From an uncultured Granulosicoccaceae bacterium (GTDB lineage: Bacteria; Pseudomonadota; Gammaproteobacteria; Granulosicoccales; Granulosicoccaceae): a stretch of 64,000 nt of DNA. The stretch spans positions 124,001 to 188,000 of the forward strand of contig CALLBO010000009.1 in NCBI GenBank assembly GCA_937998875.1, given 5' to 3'. Within the stretch, counting starts at the first letter, position 1. Each line of letters begins with the position of its first letter. Of this stretch, positions 45,372 through 53,653 are shown one piece after another. The position numbers and the translations under genes were made by a program. The notes beneath the pieces are model-generated. The model searched no databases, was not told where the DNA came from, and saw nothing but the letters and a program-made list of their open reading frames with translations.

Positions 45372-47864
45372 TTACGCTCTGAAATCCTCATCAAGCGACG
45401 GATCCATTGATGGGTCAGTACGGGTATCAACTTCACGACGCTTGAGTCGTTTAACCTTGCTGGCCTCTCTGGCATCTTCACGTGCTTTAGATCGTGCGGC
45501 AAAACTTTCATCCCCGTCACGAGTAATCGCCTTCTTTTTCCGGGAGTTTTTGCTCTCGCCATATCCATAGTAGTCGTAGTAACCCTGGTAGTAGTAGTCG
45601 CCACCGTATCCGGATATCTTGGCCAGGTCGACCTGTGAGATCACCGCTCCAGCTACATTAATACCAACCTCTTGCAGACGGTCAATACCACGTCTAATTA
45701 CCGGCAAAGGCGTGCTGTCAGATTTAATTACGTATATAGCAGAATCAACATACTTACCCACCACTATTGAATCGCTCACAGCCTGCACAGGAGCAGTGTC
45801 AATAATAATCCTGTCATAACGACTCTTAAGCAAGTCGATCAACTCGGCAAACTCCGGTGACGACAAAAGCTCGAGATGAGTCTCAGGTACACGACCAGCA
45901 GGGATTATGTCCAATTGGCCGATTGCATCAACACGCATGCAATCTTCAAGATACGCCTCGCCTTCCAGCAAATCAGATAAACCGTTCGATCGAATGCCGA
46001 GTGCACGCCCAAGGCCCGGGCGTCTCATATCAGCTTCAATCAATACGACATTTTCAAGCTTGGACATTGAGTGTGCAAGGTTACTCGCCACAGTCGATTT
46101 ACCCTCAGCAGGTACCGAGGAAGTCACCATAACCACTTGATTGCGAGTTTCCAGCTCAGCTACGGTAGCACTGGTTCGGATAGTACGGATTGCTTCTTCA
46201 AAGGCACCACGTCTGTCGTCAAACTCGCCTGGTACTAGGGGGACGGACTTCTTGCCAAACAGCTTGCCACGCATGACCGGTACGATACCAAAAACCGGAA
46301 TAGCAAGTTTCTTTTCAACATCATGAATACCCTGCACAGTCTCCTTCATGCTCTCATAGGCGAAGAACAATGCAGAGATGCCGAATAAGCTGAGCAGAAA
46401 ACCAAGTAGCACCATTAACGTTTTCTTTGGCTTAGCCGGTAAGGTCGGCACAGTAGCTGAATCAGAAATATTCAAAGGCACCTTAGCCAAATCTTTCTCT
46501 TGAATGTCGGCGAGCTCTGCAAGCGCCGCTTCATAGAACTGCTTATTTGTGTCACGATCAACTTTTATCTCATTGATTGCGGCGGCGTCAGCGGTTTCCT
46601 GGTAATTTCTGTCTTGCTCACGGTTTATGTCAGCCTGAATGGAATCAACCAGTCTTCGCGCAGAGATAAAATTGTTTTCAACCGATACCAAAACGTTGCC
46701 TATCTGACGGTCTAGATTCCCGGTGGCAGTGACGAGGTTTGACGTAGCATCAACAACTCGAGGGTGCTTTGCACCATAACGGTTGCTAAGTTCACTTAGT
46801 TCACGCCGGGCTTCCTGCACGCTTAGCTTGGTCCGCTGAACCTGGGCATCTGAGTCAACAACAGTGAGGTTTTCATAGGCAGTGTCTACGTACCTAAAAT
46901 TACCGATTACTGTTGGCTCTGCGCCATTTTCCCGGAGAGTAACCTCGCTTGTACCACTGCCGACTGAATTCCTAACGCGGCGAACCTCATCCCACTCTAT
47001 TCTGGCGTCCTCGAGCTGGGTCTTTGCATCAACGAGACGACTGGTGAACATCGCAATTGTCTGGTCTGTCAGGGTGCTGCCGTCACCGGAGATACCACGG
47101 CGCTGTCGCTCTGAAAGCAGTAACTGTTCTGCGCTTTCGTACTTCTGCTTCAAATCAGCTACTTTCTCTTCCAGGAAAGTTCGCGTTTCAACGTTCTTTC
47201 CATCAGTCTGATCGAGATGTAAAGACACATACTCTCCACCAATACCGTTGGCAATTTTAGTTGCAAGCTCCCGGTCAACACCGTCAACGCTAACTTTCAC
47301 CAAGTTGGTATTCTTCAACGGAGCCACGGTCGTGCGACTCATTAACGTGCGAATCATTTGTTCACGCACCTCGCGTTCGTCAAGCTCCAGCTCTACACTA
47401 ACGGTCTCAGGAGAGGGCAGATACTCTTTTATCAACGCCGTGAGCGGCGCTAGCGGACCAACATTTACATATTGCTCTGGGGTAGGGAGCGCCGGATTAT
47501 AGTCCCAGTACTCTGAAAGCTCCAGATTATCTACAACTCGCTTTGCCAAAGCTCTCGACTTCAGCACCTCCACCTGAGTCTGAATGTCCTGTTGGGTACT
47601 TCCGATACCAAACTGATTCTCGAAACCACTGCTAGATGTGCTGGTATCAAACATCAATGTCGCTGTAGAGCGGTAGACAGGCGTCATGCTAGAAACGATC
47701 ATCGCCGTAGCAGCCGTTGCAAGCGCTGTAGTCAGGATAATAGGCCACTTGTACTTCCGCAACGTTATAATGATGCCTCTCAGATCGATTGAGTCATCAT
47801 TCTGTCTGGAAGAGTCATCCTTGAACCGGTCTGACCGGATCTCTCTTACTGAGGTTTCGCTCAT
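45372..47864 (-). CDS. Wzc-type polysaccharide co-polymerase and tyrosine autokinase
   Basis: The 830-residue protein has an N-terminal membrane helix (about 35-52) with the Wzz domain (DLRGIIITLRKYKWPIILTT), a periplasmic coiled-coil region to about 480, and a second helix with the proline-rich PAKPKKTLMVLLGF. The BY-kinase domain has Walker A MVTSSVPAEGKSTVASNLAH, Walker A' VVLIEADMRRPG and Walker B RIIIDTAP. A tyrosine cluster (YGGDYYYQGYYDYYGYG) follows, but a charged tail of about 65 residues continues after it. It controls polymer length and export with the OPX protein. Unlike the usual layout, it lies 37 kb from the OPX gene. Confidence 0.93.
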   Translation of the reverse strand: MSETSVREIRSDRFKDDSSRQNDDSIDLRGIIITLRKYKWPIILTTALATAATAMIVSSMTPVYRSTATLMFDTSTSSSGFENQFGIGSTQQDIQTQVEVLKSRALAKRVVDNLELSEYWDYNPALPTPEQYVNVGPLAPLTALIKEYLPSPETVSVELELDEREVREQMIRTLMSRTTVAPLKNTNLVKVSVDGVDRELATKIANGIGGEYVSLHLDQTDGKNVETRTFLEEKVADLKQKYESAEQLLLSERQRRGISGDGSTLTDQTIAMFTSRLVDAKTQLEDARIEWDEVRRVRNSVGSGTSEVTLRENGAEPTVIGNFRYVDTAYENLTVVDSDAQVQRTKLSVQEARRELSELSNRYGAKHPRVVDATSNLVTATGNLDRQIGNVLVSVENNFISARRLVDSIQADINREQDRNYQETADAAAINEIKVDRDTNKQFYEAALAELADIQEKDLAKVPLNISDSATVPTLPAKPKKTLMVLLGFLLSLFGISALFFAYESMKETVQGIHDVEKKLAIPVFGIVPVMRGKLFGKKSVPLVPGEFDDRRGAFEEAIRTIRTSATVAELETRNQVVMVTSSVPAEGKSTVASNLAHSMSKLENVVLIEADMRRPGLGRALGIRSNGLSDLLEGEAYLEDCMRVDAIGQLDIIPAGRVPETHLELLSSPEFAELIDLLKSRYDRIIIDTAPVQAVSDSIVVGKYVDSAIYVIKSDSTPLPVIRRGIDRLQEVGINVAGAVISQVDLAKISGYGGDYYYQGYYDYYGYGESKNSRKKKAITRDGDESFAARSKAREDAREASKVKRLKRREVDTRTDPSMDPSLDEDFRA

Positions 47865-48372
47865 TAAACTGCCGCCTTTCGTCTAATTGTTTCGGATCTA
47901 CTGCTGTTCCACGTGGCCGATACCCGGCAACATCCTCCAAAGAGAACGTATACTTGGAATCCGGGCAGGTGCGGAAGCATAAGGTAATGAAATCTAAATA
48001 ACAGTGAATTGTATTCCGAAATCTGAACACTCACCGCAGAAGACCAACACCGCTGCTCAAATGCATCCTTGCTAAAGTACTATTAACTACATGATTTATA
48101 GAGATATTTAAGAAATCTCTACCTATCAATCCCAGATTTTCCAATCCACTGTTACGCAGACATATCTGTTACAAAACTGATCTCCGCTAGAAATCACTTT
48201 GTCAGGACATTATCCACCATAAAACCAATAAACTCAATCACCTCGTATGAGAATGACCAAACAGTTTTATAGTCTGTAATGCGCCAACTTCAAACTTCTG
48301 CCATCACAAGCTCACTAGCCCCGCTGTTGTTCAGTACACTCACCACAACCAATCCCTCGCTAGACACAAAAT
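47865..48372. other. Divergent intergenic region upstream of Wzc and DnaJ-domain genes
   Basis: 508 bases with no supported gene or repeat. It must hold the promoter for the Wzc gene and probably one for the DnaJ-domain gene; none was recognised by eye. It marks the end of the polysaccharide locus. Confidence 0.45.
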
Positions 48373-49125
48373 TTGAGAATTGTTTTCTTCATCATCCTGT
48401 TCGGTGTCGCCTATCTGGCATACCACCTCTACGGGAAAAAGCTGCTACAGCAGAAACCGTCAAACCTCCTTAAGCCAATCCTAATAATCGTCGGGATACT
48501 TCTGATACTCGCAGTTGTCACCGGCAGGGCAAACGCGATATTCGCTGTGATTGGCGGCCTGTTGGCGTCCGCTTTCCGGGTCGCACCGCTCATTCTCAGG
48601 TTCTACCCGCAAATTCGTGAGTTGTTATACAAGTTCGGTATCAACGCGCCAGCAGGGCCCGGAAGTTCTAAAATGAAAACTGCCACGCTTGACGCATCGC
48701 TGGATCCGTTGAGCGGTCGCATTGACGGAAAAATCACATCCGGAGAATTCAAAGGCCGGGCTTTATCCACAATGTCCGTTGAAGATATCGCCGCCTACTA
48801 CAACCTGTGCTCTGAAAATGACCCGCAGGCGCTGCGGCTGATAGAAGCATTTGTGCAACGGGAATTTCCAGATGAAATTAACAACGGCAATTGGAACGCC
48901 AGCAACAAGCACCAGCATCAGGGACCAGCAGGCACTGAGGCAGCGATGTCTGTGGCGGAGGCCCGCGAAATTCTTGGTGTTGCAAACGATGCGAGCAAGC
49001 AGGAAATTACCTATGCTCATCGAAAGCTAATGGCAAAACTGCACCCTGACAAAGGCGGTAGCACCTTCCTCGCCACCAGAGTCAATCTCGCAAAAGACAC
49101 ATTATTAAGCCACATGGCCGCTTAA
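48373..49125 (+). CDS. Membrane-anchored J-domain protein
   Basis: The 250-residue protein starts at a TTG with a membrane helix (RIVFFIILFGVAYLAYHLYG), then a second hydrophobic stretch (ILIIVGILLILAVVTG) and a third. A linker with a DPLSGRIDGKITSGEFKGR segment follows, and the C-terminus is a short J domain from about residue 196 (AREILGVANDASKQEITYAH; KLMAKLHPDKGGS). HPD is the Hsp70-stimulating motif. The end-positioned J domain resembles Pam18/TIM14 and DjlA-like proteins, so it probably recruits DnaK to the inner membrane. It lies between the Wzc gene and a small membrane protein gene. Confidence 0.8.
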   Translation: MRIVFFIILFGVAYLAYHLYGKKLLQQKPSNLLKPILIIVGILLILAVVTGRANAIFAVIGGLLASAFRVAPLILRFYPQIRELLYKFGINAPAGPGSSKMKTATLDASLDPLSGRIDGKITSGEFKGRALSTMSVEDIAAYYNLCSENDPQALRLIEAFVQREFPDEINNGNWNASNKHQHQGPAGTEAAMSVAEAREILGVANDASKQEITYAHRKLMAKLHPDKGGSTFLATRVNLAKDTLLSHMAA

Positions 49126-49246
49126 AGTTCTGTCCTCACTCTCCCACAACCATGAGACAGTGGTAAGAATCGCCCGCAAGCTTCCGCTTTGTATCATCAT
49201 CGAAACAATCTCCAAACCCTACAGAAAGGCAAACAGGTAAGACCAA

Positions 49247-49657
49247 GTGCGAACACTGCTGTCCATACCGCTGAACATGTTTTTGTTGTTTGCCTATAAC
49301 GTGCTGGTATTTTCCAGTACGCCGCAAGACTATCTTCCGGATACCCTGCTAGCGTCATTTGAAATCCCGTCATCCGGGGCAACTCTTAACATCACATGGA
49401 ACATTGCCTTCGTGCTGGCTGGCATCTGCATTTTGTATCTCGAAATACTAAAGTCGACCCGCACAAGCTATCACGCCGTGATTGATCATCTGCTGTCGCT
49501 GGTTATATTCGTAATCTTTCTGATTGAATTTATCGTGCTTCCAGATATGGGATCAGCAACCTTTCTTATTCTTACTCTGCTCTCGCTGATCGATGTAATT
49601 GCCGGATTCACCGTCACGCTTTCCGCGGCCAGACGTGATATTGCTTTTGATGGCTAA
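49247..49657 (+). CDS. Small four-helix membrane protein of unknown function
   Basis: The 136-residue product starts at a GTG and has four hydrophobic segments (about residues 5-22, 48-66, 78-97, 102-124). They include FLLFAYNVLVFSS, WNIAFVLAGICILYLEILK and LLSLIDVIAGFTVTLSAARR. I do not recognise a named family with certainty. It follows the J-domain gene by 121 bases and ends 13 bases before the convergent rimO stop. The consistent helix pattern and compact spacing support a real gene. Confidence 0.6.
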   Translation: MRTLLSIPLNMFLLFAYNVLVFSSTPQDYLPDTLLASFEIPSSGATLNITWNIAFVLAGICILYLEILKSTRTSYHAVIDHLLSLVIFVIFLIEFIVLPDMGSATFLILTLLSLIDVIAGFTVTLSAARRDIAFDG

Positions 49658-49670
49658 CCTCAGCAGCACC

Positions 49671-51002
49671 TTAAACTTCCGTAACAGACTTGGCCCAAAG
49701 GTCATAATCACCTGCCGCGGTAACAGTTACGTCAGCAAACTCACCTACGGTGAGGTGATCTGCTGATTCTATAATCACGCTACCGTCAATCTCCGGTGCA
49801 TCTGCAGTGCTGCGACCTAACACATTACCCTCATCATCATAACCATCAATCAACACCTGCATAGTTCTGCCGACTTTTTGTGATAACCGATCTGCACTAA
49901 TCACCGCCTGTGTCTCCATAAACCGATGCCATCTTTCTTCTGCGATCTCAGATGGAACAGGATTCGAAAGCGAGTTAGCAGACGCACCGTCTACCGGTGA
50001 GTATTGAAAACAGCCGACACGATCAAGCTGTGCTTCCTGAATAAAATCCAGCAACTCTTCAAATTCCGCGTCTGTTTCACCCGGAAACCCGACAATAAAG
50101 GTGCTGCGCAAAGTTATATCCGGACAAACTGATCGCCACGCTTTGATACGATCCAGATTTCGTTCTGAAGCGGCTGGACGCTTCATAGACTTCAATACCC
50201 GTGGACTTGCATGCTGAAATGGAATGTCGAGGTAGGGCAGAATTTTGTTCTCAGCCATTAACGGAATAATGTCATCCACATGCGGATAAGGGTAGACATA
50301 ATGCAGCCTTACCCAGACACCGAACTCTGACAGAGATTCACACAACGCTTTAAGCTGTGCCTTTACCGGCCGGCCATTCCAGAATGATGTCGCATACTTC
50401 GCATCTACACCATAGGCACTGGTGTCTTGTGAAATCACCAGAATTTCTTTTACACCTGACGCAACCAACCGTTCCGCCTCACTCAAAACATCGGCAGCCG
50501 ATCTGCTAACAAGCTTGCCACGCATTGACGGAATAATGCAAAAGCTGCACTTGTGGTTACACCCTTCGGAAATTTTCAAGTAAGCATAGTGCCGGGGAGT
50601 TAGCTTGATACCCTGTGGAGGTACCAGATCAGTCAGAGGATCATGTTCAACCGTCTGCGGCAGATGGCTGTGCACTGCATCCATGACTTCTTCATAAGCC
50701 TGCGGGCCGGTTACAGACAGCACTTTCGGATAACGTGCCTCGATCTCTCCAGGTTTTGCACCCAGACAGCCGGTTACAATCACACGGCCATTTTCATTCA
50801 ATGCTTCTCCAATGGCGTCGAAAGATTCTTCAACAGCGCTGTCTATAAACCCACAGGTGTTGACGATCACAAGATCAGATGACTGATAATCCGCTTCTAT
50901 CTGATAACCTTCAGTACGCAATTGAGTGAGTATTCGCTCCGAATCAACCAGCGCTTTGGGACAACCAAGGCTGACAAATCCTACTTTTCCAATATCTGAC
51001 AC
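49671..51002 (-). CDS. rimO: Ribosomal protein S12 methylthiotransferase
   Basis: I place the start at the GTG ending at 51002 because GGAG lies seven bases upstream and the product then has about 443 residues, as in E. coli; the frame extends 20 charged codons further. The N-terminal methylthiotransferase domain begins [20 protein letters not shown] with the first cluster cysteines. The radical SAM motif is [19 protein letters not shown], and the C-terminus is a TRAM domain. RimO adds a methylthio group to Asp89 of protein S12. It converges with the small membrane protein gene. Confidence 0.95.
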   Translation of the reverse strand: MSDIGKVGFVSLGCPKALVDSERILTQLRTEGYQIEADYQSSDLVIVNTCGFIDSAVEESFDAIGEALNENGRVIVTGCLGAKPGEIEARYPKVLSVTGPQAYEEVMDAVHSHLPQTVEHDPLTDLVPPQGIKLTPRHYAYLKISEGCNHKCSFCIIPSMRGKLVSRSAADVLSEAERLVASGVKEILVISQDTSAYGVDAKYATSFWNGRPVKAQLKALCESLSEFGVWVRLHYVYPYPHVDDIIPLMAENKILPYLDIPFQHASPRVLKSMKRPAASERNLDRIKAWRSVCPDITLRSTFIVGFPGETDAEFEELLDFIQEAQLDRVGCFQYSPVDGASANSLSNPVPSEIAEERWHRFMETQAVISADRLSQKVGRTMQVLIDGYDDEGNVLGRSTADAPEIDGSVIIESADHLTVGEFADVTVTAAGDYDLWAKSVTEV

Positions 51003-51253
51003 TCGGCTTCTCCGCTCTCTCTCGCGCTCTGACTCGTATTGGGGCTTGTCGATAGCTTGCACAGCGACCAGCGCTGTCGACAGGAAATTAAGATTAGCTG
51101 ATCATTCTACCCGACAGATAATCTCAATTCCTTATCCTGACAGGTAACAAGTCAATCAGATACAAGGCATCACAAATAGTTACCGGAAAAAACGCTCTTA
51201 CGCAAACGCGCCAAAGACCTGATGTGCAAGTAGACTTAACATCAAAATTGTCG

Positions 51254-51272
51254 AATACTCGCCTCGAGTATT
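51254..51272. promoter_or_regulatory. Inverted repeat in front of the Fur-family gene, candidate autoregulatory operator
   Basis: AATACTCG and CGAGTATT are perfect eight-base arms around CCT, 18 bases before the ATG of the Fur-family gene and just upstream of its GAGGA ribosome site. The 19-base size matches operators of Fur-superfamily dimers, although the bases do not match the classical Fur box. It could also be a small RNA hairpin that hides the ribosome site. Confidence 0.45.
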
Positions 51273-51290
51273 GAGGAACAGCGACCCGAA

Positions 51291-51752
51291 ATGCAAAGTA
51301 CAGATGCGAAAACAGGAAAGCAGCCAGCAAAAATCGCAGGAGGTTTCAATTGCATCAATGATTTTCTGTCAGAGCATGGCATCAAGCCAACACGCCAACG
51401 CGTAGCAATAGCAACCCACATATTCGAAACCGAACAGCACTTGTCTGCAGATACGATTCTGGAGCGAGTCAACGACGACGCCACAACCACGAACGTTTCC
51501 AAAGCAACTGTCTACAATACGTTAAAGCTATTTGTCAGGGAGGGCATTCTCAAGGAGGTAGCCCTTGACCCTCAGCGAATCCTGTTTGACACCAACACTC
51601 ACCATCATCATCACGTGCTAAACCTGGACAATGGTGACATCCGGGATATTCAGCCAGTCAGTATAAACCTTTCAGAAATCGAAGGCCTGCAACAGCATCA
51701 TAATATTTCTGATGTAGATCTGATTATCAAAGTTCGAGACAACAAAGACTGA
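51291..51752 (+). CDS. Fur-family transcriptional regulator (Irr/PerR-like)
   Basis: The 153-residue protein has the winged-helix DNA-binding domain (FLSEHGIKPTRQRVAIATHI; VSKATVYNTLKLFVREGIL) and a C-terminal metal-binding and dimer domain. A run of five histidines (NTHHHHHVLNLDNGDI) stands where the Fur family binds metal or haem. The CX2C zinc motifs of Fur are absent. It resembles the Irr-type subgroup, which senses haem or iron, or a PerR-type peroxide sensor. The convergent rubrerythrin gene supports a peroxide or iron stress role. It probably controls itself through the inverted repeat at 51254-51272. Confidence 0.85.
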   Translation: MQSTDAKTGKQPAKIAGGFNCINDFLSEHGIKPTRQRVAIATHIFETEQHLSADTILERVNDDATTTNVSKATVYNTLKLFVREGILKEVALDPQRILFDTNTHHHHHVLNLDNGDIRDIQPVSINLSEIEGLQQHHNISDVDLIIKVRDNKD

Positions 51753-51770
51753 TTCCCGCTATTACCTCGG

Positions 51771-52196
51771 CTACCCTTTACCTTCAAGTGCATCAAGTAT
51801 TTTTTGTAGCCTGGCCGAGTGAGCCTCTTCGGCCTTGGCGAGTATCTCAAACCAGTCCGCAATCTCCTTATGGCCTTCGTCTCGTGCCTCTTTTGCCATT
51901 AGCGGATACATCTCTGTATATTCGCGGGTCTCACCGGCAATAGCTGATCGCAGATTTGCCAGAGTACTGCCAAACGGCATGCCGGTAGCCGGGTCTCCAC
52001 ACTCTTCCAGATACTCCAGAATGCCATGGGCGTGACCGGTTTCACCTTCAGATGTTGCGCGAAAAGCATTGGCAATTTCGTTGTGCCCTTCAATTTCGGC
52101 CTTCGAGGCAAAGTACAAATAGCGTCTATTAGTCTCAGATTCCGCTCTAAAGGCAAGCTTCAGGTTGGCTTCTGTTTTACTGCCTTTTAAAGACAT
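51771..52196 (-). CDS. Rubrerythrin, ferritin-like domain only
   Basis: The 141-residue protein is a four-helix di-iron protein. Ligand motifs are AFRAESETNRRYLYFA, TSEGETGHAHG, AGETREYTEMY and AEEAHSARL, giving the two ExxH-type pairs. The C-terminal rubredoxin domain of classical rubrerythrins is absent. Such proteins reduce hydrogen peroxide in the cytoplasm, with an outside electron donor. It is convergent with the Fur-family gene, 18 bases apart, consistent with a shared peroxide or iron response. Confidence 0.9.
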   Translation of the reverse strand: MSLKGSKTEANLKLAFRAESETNRRYLYFASKAEIEGHNEIANAFRATSEGETGHAHGILEYLEECGDPATGMPFGSTLANLRSAIAGETREYTEMYPLMAKEARDEGHKEIADWFEILAKAEEAHSARLQKILDALEGKG

Positions 52197-52396
52197 GGTG
52201 TATTCCGTTTAAGCGATTGGATCCCGGTATCATGCTCCGAATACAACGCGGTAGTTTACGAGTTGCGATTGTACACACGATTGACCTCATTTAGCGCATT
52301 ACACCAGCGCCAACTGGTTAAAAAATGCAAGCGTCGTAACCGATACAGAGATTAACTTAGGCAGTCGCTGGTCACCAAAAACACCATTCGGAAGAG

Positions 52397-53653
52397 TTAG
52401 GAAACCCGTGTGCCGGATTCAACCGGAAGACGCCCGCGCGCTAATTCAGGCACGTCGCCAGTAAGCCCCATCGCAGCACGAATACAAGCTTTGTTCAACG
52501 GCCCGATTTGATCGGCAAGCTGAAATACTGCCGTTCTGGTTGCCTTCATGACACCACTACGAATTGCGGAATCGTCGGCCGGTTGAAACGCCTTTTGAAT
52601 ACTATCAAGCATGCGGATCATTATTTCATTCGACGGTTGACGCCAGCGTTCGTAGCGGCGCAATGCTCTAAGATCTCCTATCTCGCCTCCCTGAGCCGAT
52701 CGATCCATCACGCATTGAACCAGTGCGGCAGCGTCGAGCATGCCCAAATTGACCCCTTGTCCTGCAAGCGGATGCACCGAATGCGCAGCATCCCCCACCA
52801 ACGCAAAACGCGGTTTTACGTACTGTTTTGCATGACTCCAGCTCAAGGGGAAACTGCCGGTCTGCTCAACCGAAATCAGTTTGCCAAGTCGCTCGGGAAA
52901 CTCGGCCTCCAGAGCGCTCATAAAGTCGCGCTCAGAGAATGTTTTTAACTCTGCCACGCGCGCCGGTGAGTGGTACCAGACGATCGATGCACGATTACCG
53001 ACAAGTGGCAGAAACGCCTGCGGTCCCGTATCTGTAAATCGCTGCCAGGTGATATCCTGCTGAGGGAGTTCGGTATTAACGGTAGCAACCAGTGCCTGTT
53101 GCTCGTAATGTTGGCCCTCTGTCTTTATACCGGCAAGATCCCTGACGGTTGAGCGAGCCCCATCTGCGGCAACCACCAACTGTGCCTGTAGTGCCTGCCC
53201 GTTATCTAACGTTACCACGGCCGTGTCATGCTTAAACTCAAGCACAGAAACAGAGGCTGGACATTCAAGGCTGACATTCTCAAGCCGTTGTAGCTGCCGC
53301 CACAGAGCGTGTTGTATCAAACTATTTTCAACAATAAACCCGAGTTGCTCATAGCCGACATCAGCACTGTTAAATCGCGTTTGAGCAGAGCTTGCCGCAT
53401 CCCATACTTGCATATGGCGGTATGGGCAGACTCGTATGCTTTGCATGTCATCCCATGCGCCCACAGCCTTGAACATCTGCAGTGTTGCATGGCTGATGGC
53501 AGAGACTCTTATATCGTGCCCGCTTGCATCAAACTTAGACGGCAATTGTTTTTCAATCAGCGCTACCTGCAGATTGCAGCGGGCAAACGCCAGTGCAGTC
53601 ATTGCCCCTACCATTCCGCCACCAACCACAACCACATCTGACTGTCGGGCCAT
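52397..53653 (-). CDS. UbiH/UbiF/VisC-family FAD monooxygenase (ubiquinone biosynthesis)
   Basis: The 418-residue flavoprotein has VVVVGGGMVGAMTALAFA at the N-terminus, the second FAD/NADPH motif VVAADGARSTVRDLAGI and the third motif FALVGDAAHSVHPLAGQG. These define the ubiquinone hydroxylases UbiH, UbiI and UbiF, which hydroxylate the aromatic ring in ubiquinone synthesis. I cannot tell which ring position. Its ATG overlaps the stop of the upstream protease gene by one base (TAATG), so the two are co-translated, an unusual pairing. Confidence 0.9.
   Translation of the reverse strand: MARQSDVVVVGGGMVGAMTALAFARCNLQVALIEKQLPSKFDASGHDIRVSAISHATLQMFKAVGAWDDMQSIRVCPYRHMQVWDAASSAQTRFNSADVGYEQLGFIVENSLIQHALWRQLQRLENVSLECPASVSVLEFKHDTAVVTLDNGQALQAQLVVAADGARSTVRDLAGIKTEGQHYEQQALVATVNTELPQQDITWQRFTDTGPQAFLPLVGNRASIVWYHSPARVAELKTFSERDFMSALEAEFPERLGKLISVEQTGSFPLSWSHAKQYVKPRFALVGDAAHSVHPLAGQGVNLGMLDAAALVQCVMDRSAQGGEIGDLRALRRYERWRQPSNEIMIRMLDSIQKAFQPADDSAIRSGVMKATRTAVFQLADQIGPLNKACIRAAMGLTGDVPELARGRLPVESGTRVS

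Noticed and set aside
49054-49062. GGCGGTAGC resembling an ops/RfaH element
   Set aside because: It lies inside the J-domain coding region (HPDKGGS), downstream of the polysaccharide locus and not in a leader; no copy was found in the leaders of the locus.
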